DNA of 64,000 nucleotides from Boswellia sacra (taxonomy: Eukaryota > Streptophyta > Magnoliopsida > Sapindales > Burseraceae), in NCBI GenBank assembly GCA_013180625.2, contig SNVD02014758.1, positions 27,059-91,058 of the forward strand. Reading direction: 5' to 3'. The translations under genes and the position numbers were made by a program. The number at the start of each line of letters is the position of its first letter. Within the stretch, counting starts at the first letter, position 1. Below, piece after piece: positions 39,813-52,789 of the stretch. The notes under the pieces are model-generated. The model saw nothing but the letters and a program-made list of their open reading frames with translations, was not told where the DNA came from and did no database searches.

Positions 39813-42800
39813 TTAACTTTCAAATAGTTGGGGGTATTTTTCTTTCACTTCCGCTTCACGCTCCCATGTTGCCTCTTCTAATGAATGATTAGCCCACCGT
39901 ATTTTTACGAAGGGAATAACTCGATTCCGTAAAACTTGCTCCTTTTTGTCAACGATCTTTATAGGCTGCTCCTCATATGTCATATCACTTGATATTTGAA
40001 TTGGTTGATAATTTAATACATGAGAAGGATCGGCTATGTACTTCCTTAATACAGACACATGAAATACATTGTGGAGTCTAGCTAAGTTGGGTGGTAAAGC
40101 TACACGATAGGCTACTGGCCCAACTCTTTCCAAGATCTCAAAAGGTCCAATAAATCTAGGCCTGAGCTTACATTTCTTCCCAAACCGAAAGACTCCTTTC
40201 CATGGTGATACCTTCAAAAAGACTGCATCACCAACGTCAAATTCTAATGTTCGCCTGCGATGGTCTGCATAACTCTTCTGTCTACTTTGGGCCGCACGAA
40301 GTCGTTCTCTGATCAATTTAACTTTATCCGTTGTAATTTGGATAAGTTTCGGTCCCAACAATTTTCTTTCTCCAACTTCATCCCAACAGAAAGGTGACCG
40401 ACATCTTCTACCATATAAAGCTTCATAAGGTGGCATCCCAATGCTAGAGTGAAAACTATTATTATAAGCGAACTCTATTAAGGTCAAATGTTCTTCCCAA
40501 CCACCACCCAAATCTAGGATACTACATCGTAGCATATCTTCTAGAGTTTGAATGGTTCTTTCCGATTGACCATCACTTTGAGGATGGAACGCAGTACTAA
40601 AGTTCAATTTTGTTCCCAACATCTTATGAAGACTACCCCAAAAATTTGATGTAAAACGTGGATCTCTATCCGATACAATAGATACTGGCACCCCATGCAA
40701 CCTTACAATTTCTCGCAGAAATAATTTAGCCAACTGACTTATGTTATCAGTGGTTTTAATAGCCAAGAAATGAGCTGACTTAGTTAGTCTGTCCACAATA
40801 ACCCAGATAGAATCACAACCCCTCTTCGAACGAGGCAAACCATTGATAAAGTCCATCGTGATGTGCTCCCATTTCCATTCTGGAATAGGGAGTGATTGTA
40901 ACAGACTACTGGGCCTCTGATGTTCCATCTTTACTTGTTGACACACCAAACACTTAGAAACAAAATCAGCAATCTCCTTTTTCATATTCTTCCACCAAAA
41001 GTTATTTTTCAAATCACGATAAATTTTAGTACTCCCAGGATGAGTACTAAATACAGATTCATGAGCCTCCCTCAAAATTTCCTTCTTCAAGTCTTCATTG
41101 GCTGGCACACATAATCGCTTCCCAAACCACAAAACATGGTTGTCAGACAATCTAAATTCTGGTCTTTTGTCTATCTTTACCTCTTCACATATTTTGATAA
41201 ATTCTGAATCTCCTTTCTGAGCCTCTTTAATAGCATCGATAAGATTAGGTTGAACCTTCAAATACGATAGGATATTATCACATCCATGTCGAACCACTGT
41301 CACATTACATCTCTCAAGATCTCTTATAATATGACTCTGAGTGGTGAATAAAAGTGTCATACATCTGGAAGACTTCCTACTAAGTGCATCAGCTACTACA
41401 TTCGCCTTACCAGGATGATAATTGATTGTGCAATCATAATCTTTCACTAACTCAAGCCACCTTCTCTGTCTTAAATTGAGCTCCTTCTGAGTGAATAAAT
41501 ACCTTAAGCTCTTATGATCAGTAAATATCTCACAAGTTTCTCCATATAAATAATGTCTCCAAATCTTTAATGCAAAAACCACGGCCGCTAATTCTAGGTC
41601 ATGGGTTGGGTAATTCTTTTCATAACTCTTCAATTGTCTAGATGCATAAGCAACTACCTTTCCATTTTGCATCAAAACACAACCCAAACCCTTATTAGAT
41701 GCATCACTATATACCACGTATCCAATACCACTAGATGGAATAGTTAGGACAGGTGCAGAAACCAATCTATTCTTGAGTTCGAGGAAACTCCGTTCACACT
41801 TCTCATCCTATTCAAATCTTGCGTTCTTCCTAGTCAACCGAGTTAGCGGAACTGCAAGGCTAGAAAATCCTTCTATAAAACGTCGGTAATAGCCTGCTAA
41901 GCCCAGAAAACTTCTAACCTCAGTAACAGTAGTGGGTCTATTCCAACTCAACACAGCTTCAACTTTCGTAGGGTCCACTAAGATACCATCACTTGTCACC
42001 ACATGACCAAGAAAAACCACTCTATCCAACCAAAATTCACACTTCTTAAACTTTGCATATAACTTATTCTCTCTAAGAGTTTGAAGTGCAATACTCAAAT
42101 GCCTTCCATGTTCCTCCTTACTTTTAGAGTAAACCAAAATGTCATCGATAAACACAATGACAAATTGATCTAAATATGGCTGAAAGACTCTGTTCATCAA
42201 ATCCATAAAAGCTGCTGGAGCATTTGTCAAACCAAATGGCATGACCAAAAACTCATAGTGCCCATACCGGGTTCGAAAAGCTGTTTTAGGAACATCTTCA
42301 CCCCTTATCTTTAGTTGATGATATCCCGATCGTAGATCTATCTTTGAGAATACTGCTGCACCCTGTAGTTGATCAAACAGGTCATCAATCCTAGGGAGAG
42401 GATACTTATTTTTTATGGTGACACGGTTTAGTTCTCGATAATCGATACATAAGCGCATGGTTCCATCCTTCTTCTTCACGAACAATACAGGTGCGCCCCA
42501 AGGAGAAACACTAGGGCGAATGAAACCTTTATCTAATAATTCCTGTAACTGTGTCTTTAACTCCCTTAACTCTAGGGGTGCCATCCTATACGGTGTTTTT
42601 GAAACAGGTGTCGTACCAGGTAATAGGTCAATAACAAACTCTATTTCTCGATCAGGAGGGATACCATGAAGATCATCTGGAAAAACATCAGGAAACTCCT
42701 TCACAACAGAAATATCACTAAGAGAGACCTTGTCATCCTTGTCTACAACAACACAGGCTATATACCCGTCACACCCTTTCATTAGTAACTTCCTTGCTTT

Positions 42801-44336
42801 CACTGCAGACACTAAACCCTTATAAATATTCTGTGTTCCATGAAAACGGAATTCTGGTTCCCCGGGTATACGAAAGATAATCTCTTTTGTAGCACAATCT
42901 ATAGTAGCATGATAAGTTGCTAACCAATCCATTCCCAAAATGATATCGAAGTCATGCATTTCTAGAGGTAAGAGGTCTACTAAGAAGTCTCTACCCTCAA
43001 AACTCACAACACAAGATTCATAAACATGACTAATCAAAGTAGAATCACCCAAAGGAGTAGCAATTGATAAATGACCATCTAAAGGTTTAGCTAGATCCTC
43101 TAGATTCTTCACTCGATAAACAAAAGCACGAGACACAAAGGAATGGGTAGCACCAGAATCAAATAACACCTTAGCTTCTTTAGAAAAGATAAATAGTGTA
43201 CCTGACACCACATCATTCGAAGCATTAGCATCTTGTGTAGTCATAGTAAAGACGCGCCCTTGAGTCTTTGGCTTCTTTGCTTGACTACCTTCTGCTCGAG
43301 TTTCAGTGTTAAAGTCCCGCATCTTCGGGCAATCTTTAATTCTGTGCCCTCTTTGACCACAACCAAAGCATGCACCTGTCTTCCAATGACAATCTCCTCG
43401 GTGTATGTTGCCACAATGATTGCAAGGGGTTCTATCATTTTGAGAAGGTCCCTCTCCACCTTGTTTTTTAAAAGGACCGTTACTTGCACCCTTCTGTCTT
43501 GGCCTATTATTACCACTGTTCTTAGGATTCAACCTGTTTCGATTATCCCTCTCATTCTGAGATTCCACCAAGTACCTCTCAGCAATCATGGCTCGGTCTA
43601 CCATTTCTGCATATGTGTCCAATTTCAGCACTGCTAGTTGGGACTGAATAGCCGGACGTAAGCCCTCAAAGAACATTCTTGCTTTAGCAGCATCACTTGG
43701 TATGGTGGCAAATCGAGATAGAGAGTTGAATTTTTCCTCATATTCAGCCACTGATCTATTTCCTTGAGTCAAACGATTGAATTCTGCCTCCATCCTATGG
43801 CGAACTCGATCAGGAAAATATTTCTCGTTAAAGGAGTCTACAAACATCTTCCAAGTAATTTGTGCACCTTCCCCCATACGATTAATCATCAATCGTGAAG
43901 TGGCTTCCCACCAATGGTTAGCCTCACCCTCCAAGACAAAAGATGCGAACGTAACCCTCAAATTGCTCGTACAACCCAAAGCTGTGAAAATCTTCTCTAT
44001 TTGCTTTAGCCAAGCCTCAGCAACCAAAGGATCTGTGGTACCCCGAAAAGTAGGTGGACCTAGTTTCCTGAATTGTTCCAAGGTTACCACAGCTTCACCC
44101 GCTGCAGCATTGTTTCCTTCTCTATTACCACCACGCCCAGTATTATGATTTGCCATTTGCTCCATAAGCCTATTCTGCTGCTCCATGAATCTAGTAAATG
44201 CGCGCATCCATGGAGGATTATCCTGAGCCATTTCTTGAATAGTAGGATTATCGTTGGTCCGATTATTACCGCCTCTAGTTCGATTGTTGTTGCCCCTTGA
44301 CCTAGAAGCCTCAGTATTCACTCTACGTGGCGGCAT
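39813..44336 (-). pseudogene. Ty3/gypsy gag-pol polyprotein with one internal stop
   Basis: A single reading frame of 1508 codons from [10 protein letters not shown] at 44336, broken only by a TAG near 41808 where a Trp codon is expected, between RT and RNase H. In order: gag (WWEATSRL context, [11 protein letters not shown]); CCHC knuckle [14 protein letters not shown]; aspartic protease DSGATHSF; reverse transcriptase ([10 protein letters not shown]); RNase H ([19 protein letters not shown]); integrase zinc finger ([19 protein letters not shown]) and core ([28 protein letters not shown]); and a chromodomain-like end ([12 protein letters not shown]). RT before integrase is diagnostic of gypsy. 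An upstream ATG at 44378 would add 14 hydrophobic residues. The MPPRR start fits the family better. As it stands the stop should cut off RNase H and integrase unless read through. Confidence 0.94.
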
Positions 44337-44521
44337 CTTAATCTTAACATAACATAAGAAATTTAATAAGAAAATCATGTAAAAAGTCTAGATTTTTATT
44401 AAATAATAATAAATAAATAAACAAAAGTCTCAAACCACTGTCATATGATCATATGTCTAAGAACGTCTAATGAGTAACAAACTCAAATCCAGATCCTAGT
44501 CTTTACTTTCTAAGATAACGT

Positions 44522-44860
44522 TTATTTTTCACATTTAGAAACTTTGGAATAAAAAGGAACTCTCATCCTAATCGGAAAAGGGTTCAAACAAGTTTTCTCT
44601 ATGTCTGCTCCCTTAACATCTTCTAAACTTGTAACTTCATTACTCTGATTCTCTACATCCTCACTTGGGTCATCCTCCTCTTGTTTTTGATTTTCTGGTA
44701 GCACCTCCATCTTTATGGACTTGTCACCACTAAAGATGGAACTATTGGGTCCACATCCTGGAGGACAATCCCTCACTGCGGAAACCTTTCTCCTTGGTGG
44801 GTACGCCTTTCTCAAAGGTTTCTCTTGTCCAATAGAAAACTCAGAACCCCCACTAGCCAT
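44522..44860 (-). CDS. Leader ORF of the gypsy element, 112 aa, unknown function
   Basis: Lies in sense between the primer-binding site and gag, starting MASGGSEFSIGQE about 110 bp after the 5' LTR. It has a basic N-terminal part with PPRRKVSAVRDCPPGCGP, then an acidic stretch (QEEDDPSEDVENQ) and a short basic tail. From memory, the KVSAVRD-PPGCGP block resembles a short conserved motif in the N-terminal part of plant SUVH5/6-type H3K9 methyltransferases. I cannot verify this here. It has no retroviral domain. It might be an additional protein, an upstream ORF controlling gag translation, or a captured host fragment. Confidence 0.5.
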   Translation of the reverse strand: MASGGSEFSIGQEKPLRKAYPPRRKVSAVRDCPPGCGPNSSIFSGDKSIKMEVLPENQKQEEDDPSEDVENQSNEVTSLEDVKGADIEKTCLNPFPIRMRVPFYSKVSKCEK

Positions 44861-44968
44861 GATCTCCTATTAGAGTCAGAAAACAAATTTTAGGTTCTAA
44901 AGTAATAGACATAATCAAATAGTTCTAAGTCTCTATCATTTAATAGTCTACAGAATCATATACCTAAG

Positions 44969-44983
44969 CTCTGATACCATAAC
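44969..44983 (-). other. Gypsy primer-binding site
   Basis: Minus strand TGGTATCAGAG, starting four bases inside the 5' LTR boundary, complementary to initiator tRNA-Met. Confidence 0.88.
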
Positions 44984-46959
44984 TGTAACGCCCCAAAATC
45001 GGAACACATACATTGCTAAAATAGTAGGGAATCACCAATAATAAATCTCTAAACAATACTTCAATAATTCCTCTTATTAGAAAAAGGGTGAACCGAATAA
45101 TACATTTAATGTCTCTCTAATCAAAATAAAGCCTAACAATCTATAGTTCCAAACACAATTAAAATAATAAAAAAAACTGAACTTAAGTCTCGACATCAAC
45201 CAGCAAGTCCAATCACTAACTTTTGAGACTAATCTACAAAAATGTTAGAGACGAGGGGTGAGCCGTCAACTCAGTAAGTAAATTCATACACAACCATTAG
45301 TATCTTAAAACAATTATAAAAATATCATATCTTAATAAAAACATAGTCATAAGCATTTGAAACATTTACGATCAAAGAAACCATTCACAATCATTCAAGG
45401 TCAAAAAACATTTATCGACTCTTGTCACATAGTGTCACCTGTAATCCCAGTGACCCGGCCCAGAAATATGTCACCTGTAATCCCGGTGACCCGGCCCAAA
45501 AATATGTCACCTGTATCCCCGGTGACCCGGTCCAAAAGTATGTCACCTGTATCCCCGGTGACCCGGTCCAAAAGTCGTGTGCACACTAATACCACAGCTG
45601 GGTTCAGAATTCATATCGATACTATGGACAAACGAGTCAAAACATTCAAAAAACCATTGCAAATCACACAATTCTCAAAGTACATATACTAATTACATTT
45701 CGTAGATAATAATCGATTCGTCAAAAGTTCCTTTCACTATAACGGTTTTAACATGAAAACAGTTTCTGAGAATCAATTTAAAGACTTTGCTAATACTCTA
45801 TTTCCAAAATTTTCATTCTAAAACAGAAAATAATCCATATGATATCATACAAAAAAATACTTTCTAACAAATCAAAATATTTATTAAGAACACTTTACAC
45901 TTTAACCATAGTACATGTATGAAGTTACTTACCTTGGTCGATCCGAAAAGACAAATATCCTAGCTCCTACTCGTCCAATGATTGTCCTAAGACATAACCA
46001 AAAACATCTTTATAAATTCATGATCTCAAAACCTCAAATGTTCTACAAAATTCCCTTAAAATTCCTAGACAAACCGTTCTGCCTAAGTCCGATACCCAGA
46101 GCAGAGCTCATTCCAGAATTTTTAGAAAATTGTATACTAATCCGATTAACCTAGAATTTTGCAGAGGTGAACTAGACACATGAAATATTCAACTGAAAAG
46201 TTTTCAAAGCAAATTACGTTTATAAACTATTTTTAAATGATTTTCGTTTTCTGCCAGTCAATTCTGTCCAGAATTTTCAGATTAAAACGTTTCGAACTCA
46301 AAATTTCATAAAAATTATTATACAAGTTTAAAAATCTTGAAAATTTACAGAAACGTATACATTATCTTAAAGAAGCAGCATATAAAATTTGAGGAATTTC
46401 TGACTCCTCTAGCATATGAAAAAAAATTCCGAAATTCGAAACATCCCAAAATTGCAGTATTTTCCAGATTTTCAACAGAGAGTTCAAAAATCCGTAATAA
46501 ATCGAAATCTCAATATTTTTTGTGAAATAAAATTTTATACATTCATATACATGTCTATAATAACATATAAAAAAACCAGACCGAAAATCGAATTGTAAGT
46601 ATCCTAATAAATTCGAAAATCCTAAACTGTTCATAAATCCTCTGCAGAAATCATAACACAAATCTAGACTACAAAAATAATTCTAATAAAGATTCTCAAA
46701 TCAAACTAAAAGAAATATAATCTTACCTTGAAATCTCTGAGTTCCAAAGCCTCCCCTAAATTTTTTTACGTTAAAAACCCTAGTTGCAATATTATAATAT
46801 TGCTTATATACTAAATGGGTTTAAAGTATTCTAAAAGGAATAAAACTCCTAATTTAAATATAAATAATACTTTTTTTATAACTTATAATAGACATAATTA
46901 TTATTCTAAACCAATTCCATAATGACTCATATAGCCCTAGGAAAATTAGGGTTGTTACA
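44984..46959 (-). repeat. 5' LTR of the gypsy element
   Basis: 1976 bp, nearly identical to the other LTR, with the same four 36-bp hairpin units at 45433-45576. Differences include CCGTAATCCCGG to CTGTAATCCCAG in the first unit. Confidence 0.95.
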
Positions 46960-46964
46960 TTAAG

Positions 46965-47430
46965 GAGCAATGTTCACACACGGAATAGCCAAGTGTCTTC
47001 TCACCCTGACAACACATTTAAACCCATTTCGCTGAAATTACAATAAAATTACAGTCCATCATATGAACATCATTTTTCTTGAGCAAAACAATCATAATAA
47101 TGGTAGAATTTCATAACAGAATCAATTATATCGGTTAAGGACTAGCCTAGCTAGTCAAATGGGTTCATCAACAGATGAACTTTATCATACAACATCCAAT
47201 GATACATGTCATCAAGGGCAATAAATTTACGACCATGCCACATGCACCCCAATCAAGATCCTCATCTCAAGATTGATCTGAGAAAACAAATGGATAGCTG
47301 AAAACAGCACCTCTACGAATGGTGATACCAACACAATGCATGACATACATTCATCACAATCGTTATGACCCTCCCCTTCTAAATAACACTTCCTCTGCTA
47401 CAAATTATAACTATGGCAACTGTCATAATG
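46965..47430. other. 3' flank of the kinesin gene
   Basis: No gene. It holds the likely 3' UTR of the minus-strand kinesin and the target site of the gypsy element, so the element landed about 470 bp beyond the kinesin stop codon. Confidence 0.6.
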
Positions 47431-49081
47431 TTAACCGTAACTCAAGCGAGAATCAGCAGGTTTCAAGGACAATTGGCGCCGAGGAATCCCAATTTCACAA
47501 GCGTTAACTCTTGCAGCAAACCGCAGAGAGCAAAGTGACTCACTCATTGAAGCCGGGTCAGGTGAAATATTAACAAACATCAACGTTTTAGAGTCCCCAC
47601 CTAAACAAGGCTGCCCATAAATTTGAAGTTAAAAAGACAACCATTGATTCAAATATAACTAAACTGTATATTTCAATCACATGTATTGAAGTAACAAAAT
47701 TAATCAAGAGTTTGATGTCATACGATGTGAATTTAGCAGCCTTTGTCTAGAATTCTGTAATCAAGATGGGTTGTGGACAATCTATGCCTACAACCTTTGA
47801 ATAATATGAAATAGAATATAACCACCCAAAGCACTATCTTCATACATAGACATAACTTTTTAACACTTGCTTGAGTCTAAGTACTTTGGCATATTGTTTT
47901 ACGTTTACATATATCTCAATGAAAATTTTCCATGAGAACTAGAATGTTATCTCAGGAACTTCACAGTTTTTTAGGTTCTACTGATAAAGGTATTACTTGT
48001 TTACTCGAGGTAGTTAAAGTTCGAATACTAGTCTACGGTGTCCAAAACATGCAGGCAGAAAATAATTGAAGAAAAGCTCCTCTATCATACAAATTTTCCA
48101 CCAAACCAAATTAATTCAAACACAAAGTTTTACGCCACACAATGTTTTCAACGGAATCTTGGTTGTTATAGTAGTTTTGAACCATAATATGGTCAATTTT
48201 CGAAAAGTAAGCTGCATTACCTGAAGGAGATATGTCAGCTTCGAGTTTCTAAATGGAACGTGATCTTCTTTTCTTGCCAATGCAAATATAACATCACTCA
48301 AAGATGATAAACTTTTATTTATCGCCTGTTAAAAGAAGTCAGCATGATCATATAAAATTTTGAAAACCAAAAACAAACCAATTGAAGGCTTAATTAAAGA
48401 TTTCTAAATGATGATAGACGTGTTGATATTCAGATTTCTTTAAAAAAAAGAAATTGAAAAGAAAAAGTAGCATAATCAAAACTTCAACAAGAAAAAAAAT
48501 AAAGCACAGCTCATTTGAGATATATATTTCAATAAAAAAAAAAAGTACCTGAGTTTCCTTCAAACGGTCTCCAGTTGCTCCACTTCTTGATAGCCGCTCA
48601 CTTCCAGCAAGATCAATGAGGTTTAATACTCCTTGCACTTGCTGTTCAGTTGTCTAATAAAGAAAAAAAAATGTCAGTGAAAAAGATGTGTAGTAAGTCA
48701 TAAGAAATACACACACACACACACACACACACATCATTTACAGATAAATGTATTAAAAGTATACCTCATTTATCCCAGATATTCTTAAAGTAAAAACAAA
48801 GTGACTTCTGGATGAGTACTCATTCATTTGTGTCTTGCCCACAGACCTGAAAAGGGAGACAATGGAAAATGTTAAAGATCTTGCCTAAGAAGTAAAATCC
48901 ATGATAGCCTCTTGGTATTTAGAGAACCAAAATTTCATAGAGCATTAATTAATATCTATACATTACAATATAAATGGATCTACTCCACTCCATACCAGCA
49001 CATGTTGCACTGAAATCAATTGTATCATGAAAACCATTGTATGTACAATCTCATTCTATATGTAATAACATATTTCCAGAC

Positions 49082-49112
<31 letters not shown>

Positions 49113-52100
49113 CAACCTGCCTTGAGGATATACCTGCTTTGAGCAGCCTGCTGTAAAAGCAAGGAAATCTCTGTTATACTGCAGACATCAACAATGGTGA
49201 GGTCACTAACATGTGTATTCCCATTTGCATCATGTTTAATTGTATACTGCTTTCCAGGAACACCATTTTCTGTTCGTGTCCAGTCTGAACCACTAGATCG
49301 ATTGGTTGACAACAGATCACGAATAGTTTCATTATATATTTCCAGCATTGAGGCCTACAGTTTTCAAGAAAAGAGGTTAAAAGTTAATTGATAAGTGTAA
49401 ACAAGAAAACAGTCCTTATAGAGGATAGTGCTGTTTACCTGCATCTTGTATTTCCAACCCTGTGCTGAGAGGGCTTGACTAGTTTGAAAAATCTGTTCCA
49501 GTGAACGCGGTATCAGCCCTTTCTGTTCTGGAGCTTCTGGCTTACCCATCATCGTATATGTCTTACCTGAACCTGTCTGACCATAAGCAAATATGCAGAC
49601 CTGCCAAAACATAATACAACAAGACTGTATTAGCAAACATTCCTGCTCAGAGCAGATAAAAAAACTTCAGTGCACAAAACAGAAAAATAAAATAAAATAA
49701 ACTGGGATCATTGATGAACCACTCAAGCAACTAGTATCAAATTTTTATACGTAACTAAGTTTCTCAATCTATAATGTTATGTGTCATAACCCAACTTGAG
49801 CCACGCTCTTGGGTGATAGAACTTCAACCTATATTTGAAAAGCACTAGGTGAGCACATCATAATTACCTTATAGCCGTCAAGAGCACTCTGCACAAGTTG
49901 TGATATTTCTACAAAAACATCTTGTTGAGAAGCATCATGACTGAATACTTTGTCAAAAGAAAATGGATACTTTTGGCCTGCATCATTAGTAAGGCATAGA
50001 GTGTAAACAATAAATTATTAACCACAAAACAAAATAAATACTACACAAGAACTCTCTTATGCAATTTCAGAAAATTAAATTAGTAGCCAAAAAAAAAAAA
50101 AACGATGTGCCCATACCACTTTGTATCAAATCAATGCCACGACCACGGCCTTCCACAGATGTAGGATAAGAGATGACTGAGGCATCTGATCCAGCACCAT
50201 CATCCGGTAGTAAAGGACGCACTCGACAGAATACTCGGATATTCCCTTTCAATTCCTACAGAATTTATAAATTAGAGCCATTTTAGCAACATAAACATCA
50301 AATTTGTGACTGAGAAGTGAATAATACCAGAATAGTATTATGCAATTTTTTTCTTAATTTCTCTCCTTCAATAAGTTGATGTTCTGCATCTGCCAAACGG
50401 TCTTGTAGTTCACAAACAGTTCGCTTTTGTTCTTCATATTCTGTCCGTGTCTGCATAGCTGATAAATCAGCCATCTAAGATAGCAAATAGTGTTTTAGAG
50501 TTAGTAACATTCATATGCACAATGCACAAGACGTATCAAGTAAAAAATTGTATTTGACAGTAAACATCACTTCCTACACAGAAATGTTAATGGTGTTACC
50601 TTTAGTTTCTCATTTGCAGCTGATAACTTAAGCTCCAGACAACGTATCTGTTCTCTTTGGGATGAACACGTCTCCTGCACCACGAAACCAAAAGTATGAA
50701 TAAATGACAGTGCAAAAATATAAAAATAAATAAATAATATGAAAGTATATGATATACAAAAAATAATAATTTCCACAAACCTCCAGGGCTTTTGATTTTG
50801 TTGTTAGGCAGTCCAATTCCGTTAAGGATTTTCCAGTACTTTCTTTAAACTTCACTATTTCAGCAGTTAAGGCCTGCACCTGAGCTACTTGGCGGTCACG
50901 GTCATCTCTAACTTGTTGTAGTTCTCCCCGAAGGCATCTCACTTCATTATCTAGTAATTCTTTCTTACTAACAGCCTCATCTTGTGAAGCCTGGAACAAT
51001 TATGAATATAAGTCCAGCTAAATGCAAATGATTCATTCAAGCATACCAGGTGCAATACCAATTCTTATCATCTTTCTTACAAAACCTTATTAAAACTTTA
51101 TATTGTAACAACCTTGAAAATTTATGTTGACTGGCTGATAAGAGATAACCATACAAAATCCAATTAAGCATACAAACAGGAAAGACAACAACAAAGTTGA
51201 TATTATCGAGTTGAACATGTTATTTTCCAAATGATTCAGTCAGATTTAGAACTTTCTTCGAAGTATTAATTAACCCTTATAGACCACTAATTGCCAAACA
51301 TAACAAAGCCCAACACCAACAACAAATCCATATGACTACAATTAGAGAATTAAACAAACTTAAGGATGTTAGTGATTTTTATTTCACTTATTGAGATACT
51401 TCAAGAGAAGGAAGGAAAAAAGAGGGGAAAAACCGAGTCAACAGGATACAGAATTGAAGAAAACCTAGAACTTACTCTGGACAAAGCTAATTGATCTTGT
51501 AACGAATTATAGTGACCCCTTAAAGTGGTGAGGCTCTCAACTATAGTCAACTTCTCCCTTTCTGCTTTTCTGAGTGACTCATTGGCAGTTTCAACCTCCC
51601 TTTGAAGTTTAGCATTGTAATTCTGGAGACTCTGGTTGTACTCCTGTACAACCTTGTAGGTATTCTCCACAGAAGCAGCCTGCAGAATCAAAAGCCAGGA
51701 AAAAAAGTTAAAAAGAAATAAACATGAGACACCAAAATACTAATTTCTGTTACCCTCTTGTTGGCAGCTGCAATATCTTCCTGTGCTTTCTCAAGCTGTT
51801 CGGAAAGGGAAGCTCCCAACTTTTCTGCAGCAACCCTAGCTTCATTTTCTTTTCTATGATTTTCAATTGCATCCTAATAATTAACCGACAATGGCATAAA
51901 TATCAAATAAAACCTTGCAAACAAAAATAAAAAGGAAAACGAGAAACTATGAATAGCAGTCTTACTAGCTTTTCAGATTCTTCTTTTGCAATTTTCTCTT
52001 GTAAAGTGGCATTTTCTTTCCTTAAATCCGAAATAGTTGCATTGAATTCAGCCTCCCTGCTTTTCATTTGCATTTCTGTTAACACGGATGAAATTATGCA

Positions 52101-52789
52101 ATTAAACCTTTCAGTCATGTAACAAACTTCAATATAATTATTGCATGCAATACTGTAGCATTATACCAGTATCAGAGCATTTTTTCTCGGAGGCTTCAAG
52201 TGCATTTTGGATATTTTCCTTCTCGACAGCATGATTTTCATCAACTTTCTTGAACCATTGTACGCAAAGCTTGAGCCTTTTATTATAATCAGTCATGTGT
52301 TCCATTTTACCCTATCAAATCATAACAAATTAGAACTTAAAACAAAAAACCAGAAATGATTAAGAGCAAATCAGGTCTGAATATTACTCAAACCAAACAA
52401 CCTTAAGATCAAACTTCTTTGCTTTCGGCTTCTCATTCAACAATGCTTCAACTTCTTCTTTGGTAAACTCAACATTTCCGCTCTCTGAACCCTCAGTGCT
52501 GCCCACCTCACTGGCCGCCAAAATGTCTTGCTTATTAACCACAGCGAACGCCTGTCGCGTGCGACCAGTATTTGTGGGTGCCACCATCCTTCCCGCTCCT
52601 ATCTTCCTTCTCTTGTCGAAGGGAATACCGTCTGAACCCTCTTTCTTCTGTGCAACCAAACACACAATCAAAATTACTTTAAAGATAACATCATATAAAC
52701 TGTGATTTTGGACGAACTTGAAATTAGAATACTAGAAGGCTTACAACGGATGGACTTCGTGGAGGTCTATTCTGGTTCCGTGACGCCAT
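47431..52789 (-). CDS. Kinesin-14 motor protein, ATK1/ATK5 type (C-terminal motor, minus-end directed)
   Basis: Seventeen exons, all in phase: 52789-52745, 52647-52402, 52311-52167, 52075-51966, 51873-51754, 51679-51476, 50990-50781, 50674-50600, 50474-50328, 50255-50117, 49977-49868, 49600-49439, 49354-49134, 48846-48765, 48653-48549, 48325-48221 and 47610-47431 (2406 nt, 801 aa). The N-terminus [14 protein letters not shown] and the end SRLSYG match Arabidopsis ATK1. Residues 90-430 form a long coiled coil. The neck is [15 protein letters not shown] from 435. The motor has the P-loop GQTGSGKT (524-531), switch I NEYSSRSH (653-660) and switch II DLAGSE (686-691). ATK1/ATK5 kinesins bundle spindle microtubules and focus spindle poles in mitosis and meiosis. 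That role here is by family. The gene looks fully intact. Confidence 0.95.
48709..48733. repeat. (AC)n microsatellite in kinesin intron 14
   Basis: About 12 AC units, intronic. Confidence 0.9.
49081..49116. repeat. A-run plus (CA)n microsatellite in kinesin intron 13
   Basis: A run of 17 A followed by eight CA units, close to the splice donor of exon 13. Confidence 0.85.

Larger units (their letters stand above)
37790..46959 (-). mobile_element. Young Ty3/gypsy LTR retrotransposon, Tekay-like chromovirus
   Basis: 9170 bp, in reverse orientation. It is flanked by a perfect 5-bp target duplication TTAAG (37785-37789 and 46960-46964). The LTRs (1974 and 1976 bp) differ at roughly 15 sites including indels, below 1%, so insertion is recent. 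The primer-binding site on the minus strand is TGGTATCAGAG (initiator tRNA-Met), 4 bases after the 5' LTR. The purine tract AAGAGGGGGAGAAA abuts the 3' LTR. Gag-pol is open except for one stop codon. The C-terminal chromodomain-like segment and the domain order place it near the Tekay/Del lineage. Confidence 0.95.

Noticed and set aside
43233..43637. 134-aa plus-strand ORF
   Set aside because: Shadow of the gypsy gag on the other strand.
47319..47507. 62-aa plus-strand ORF
   Set aside because: Overlaps the last exon of the kinesin on the other strand and has no domain.
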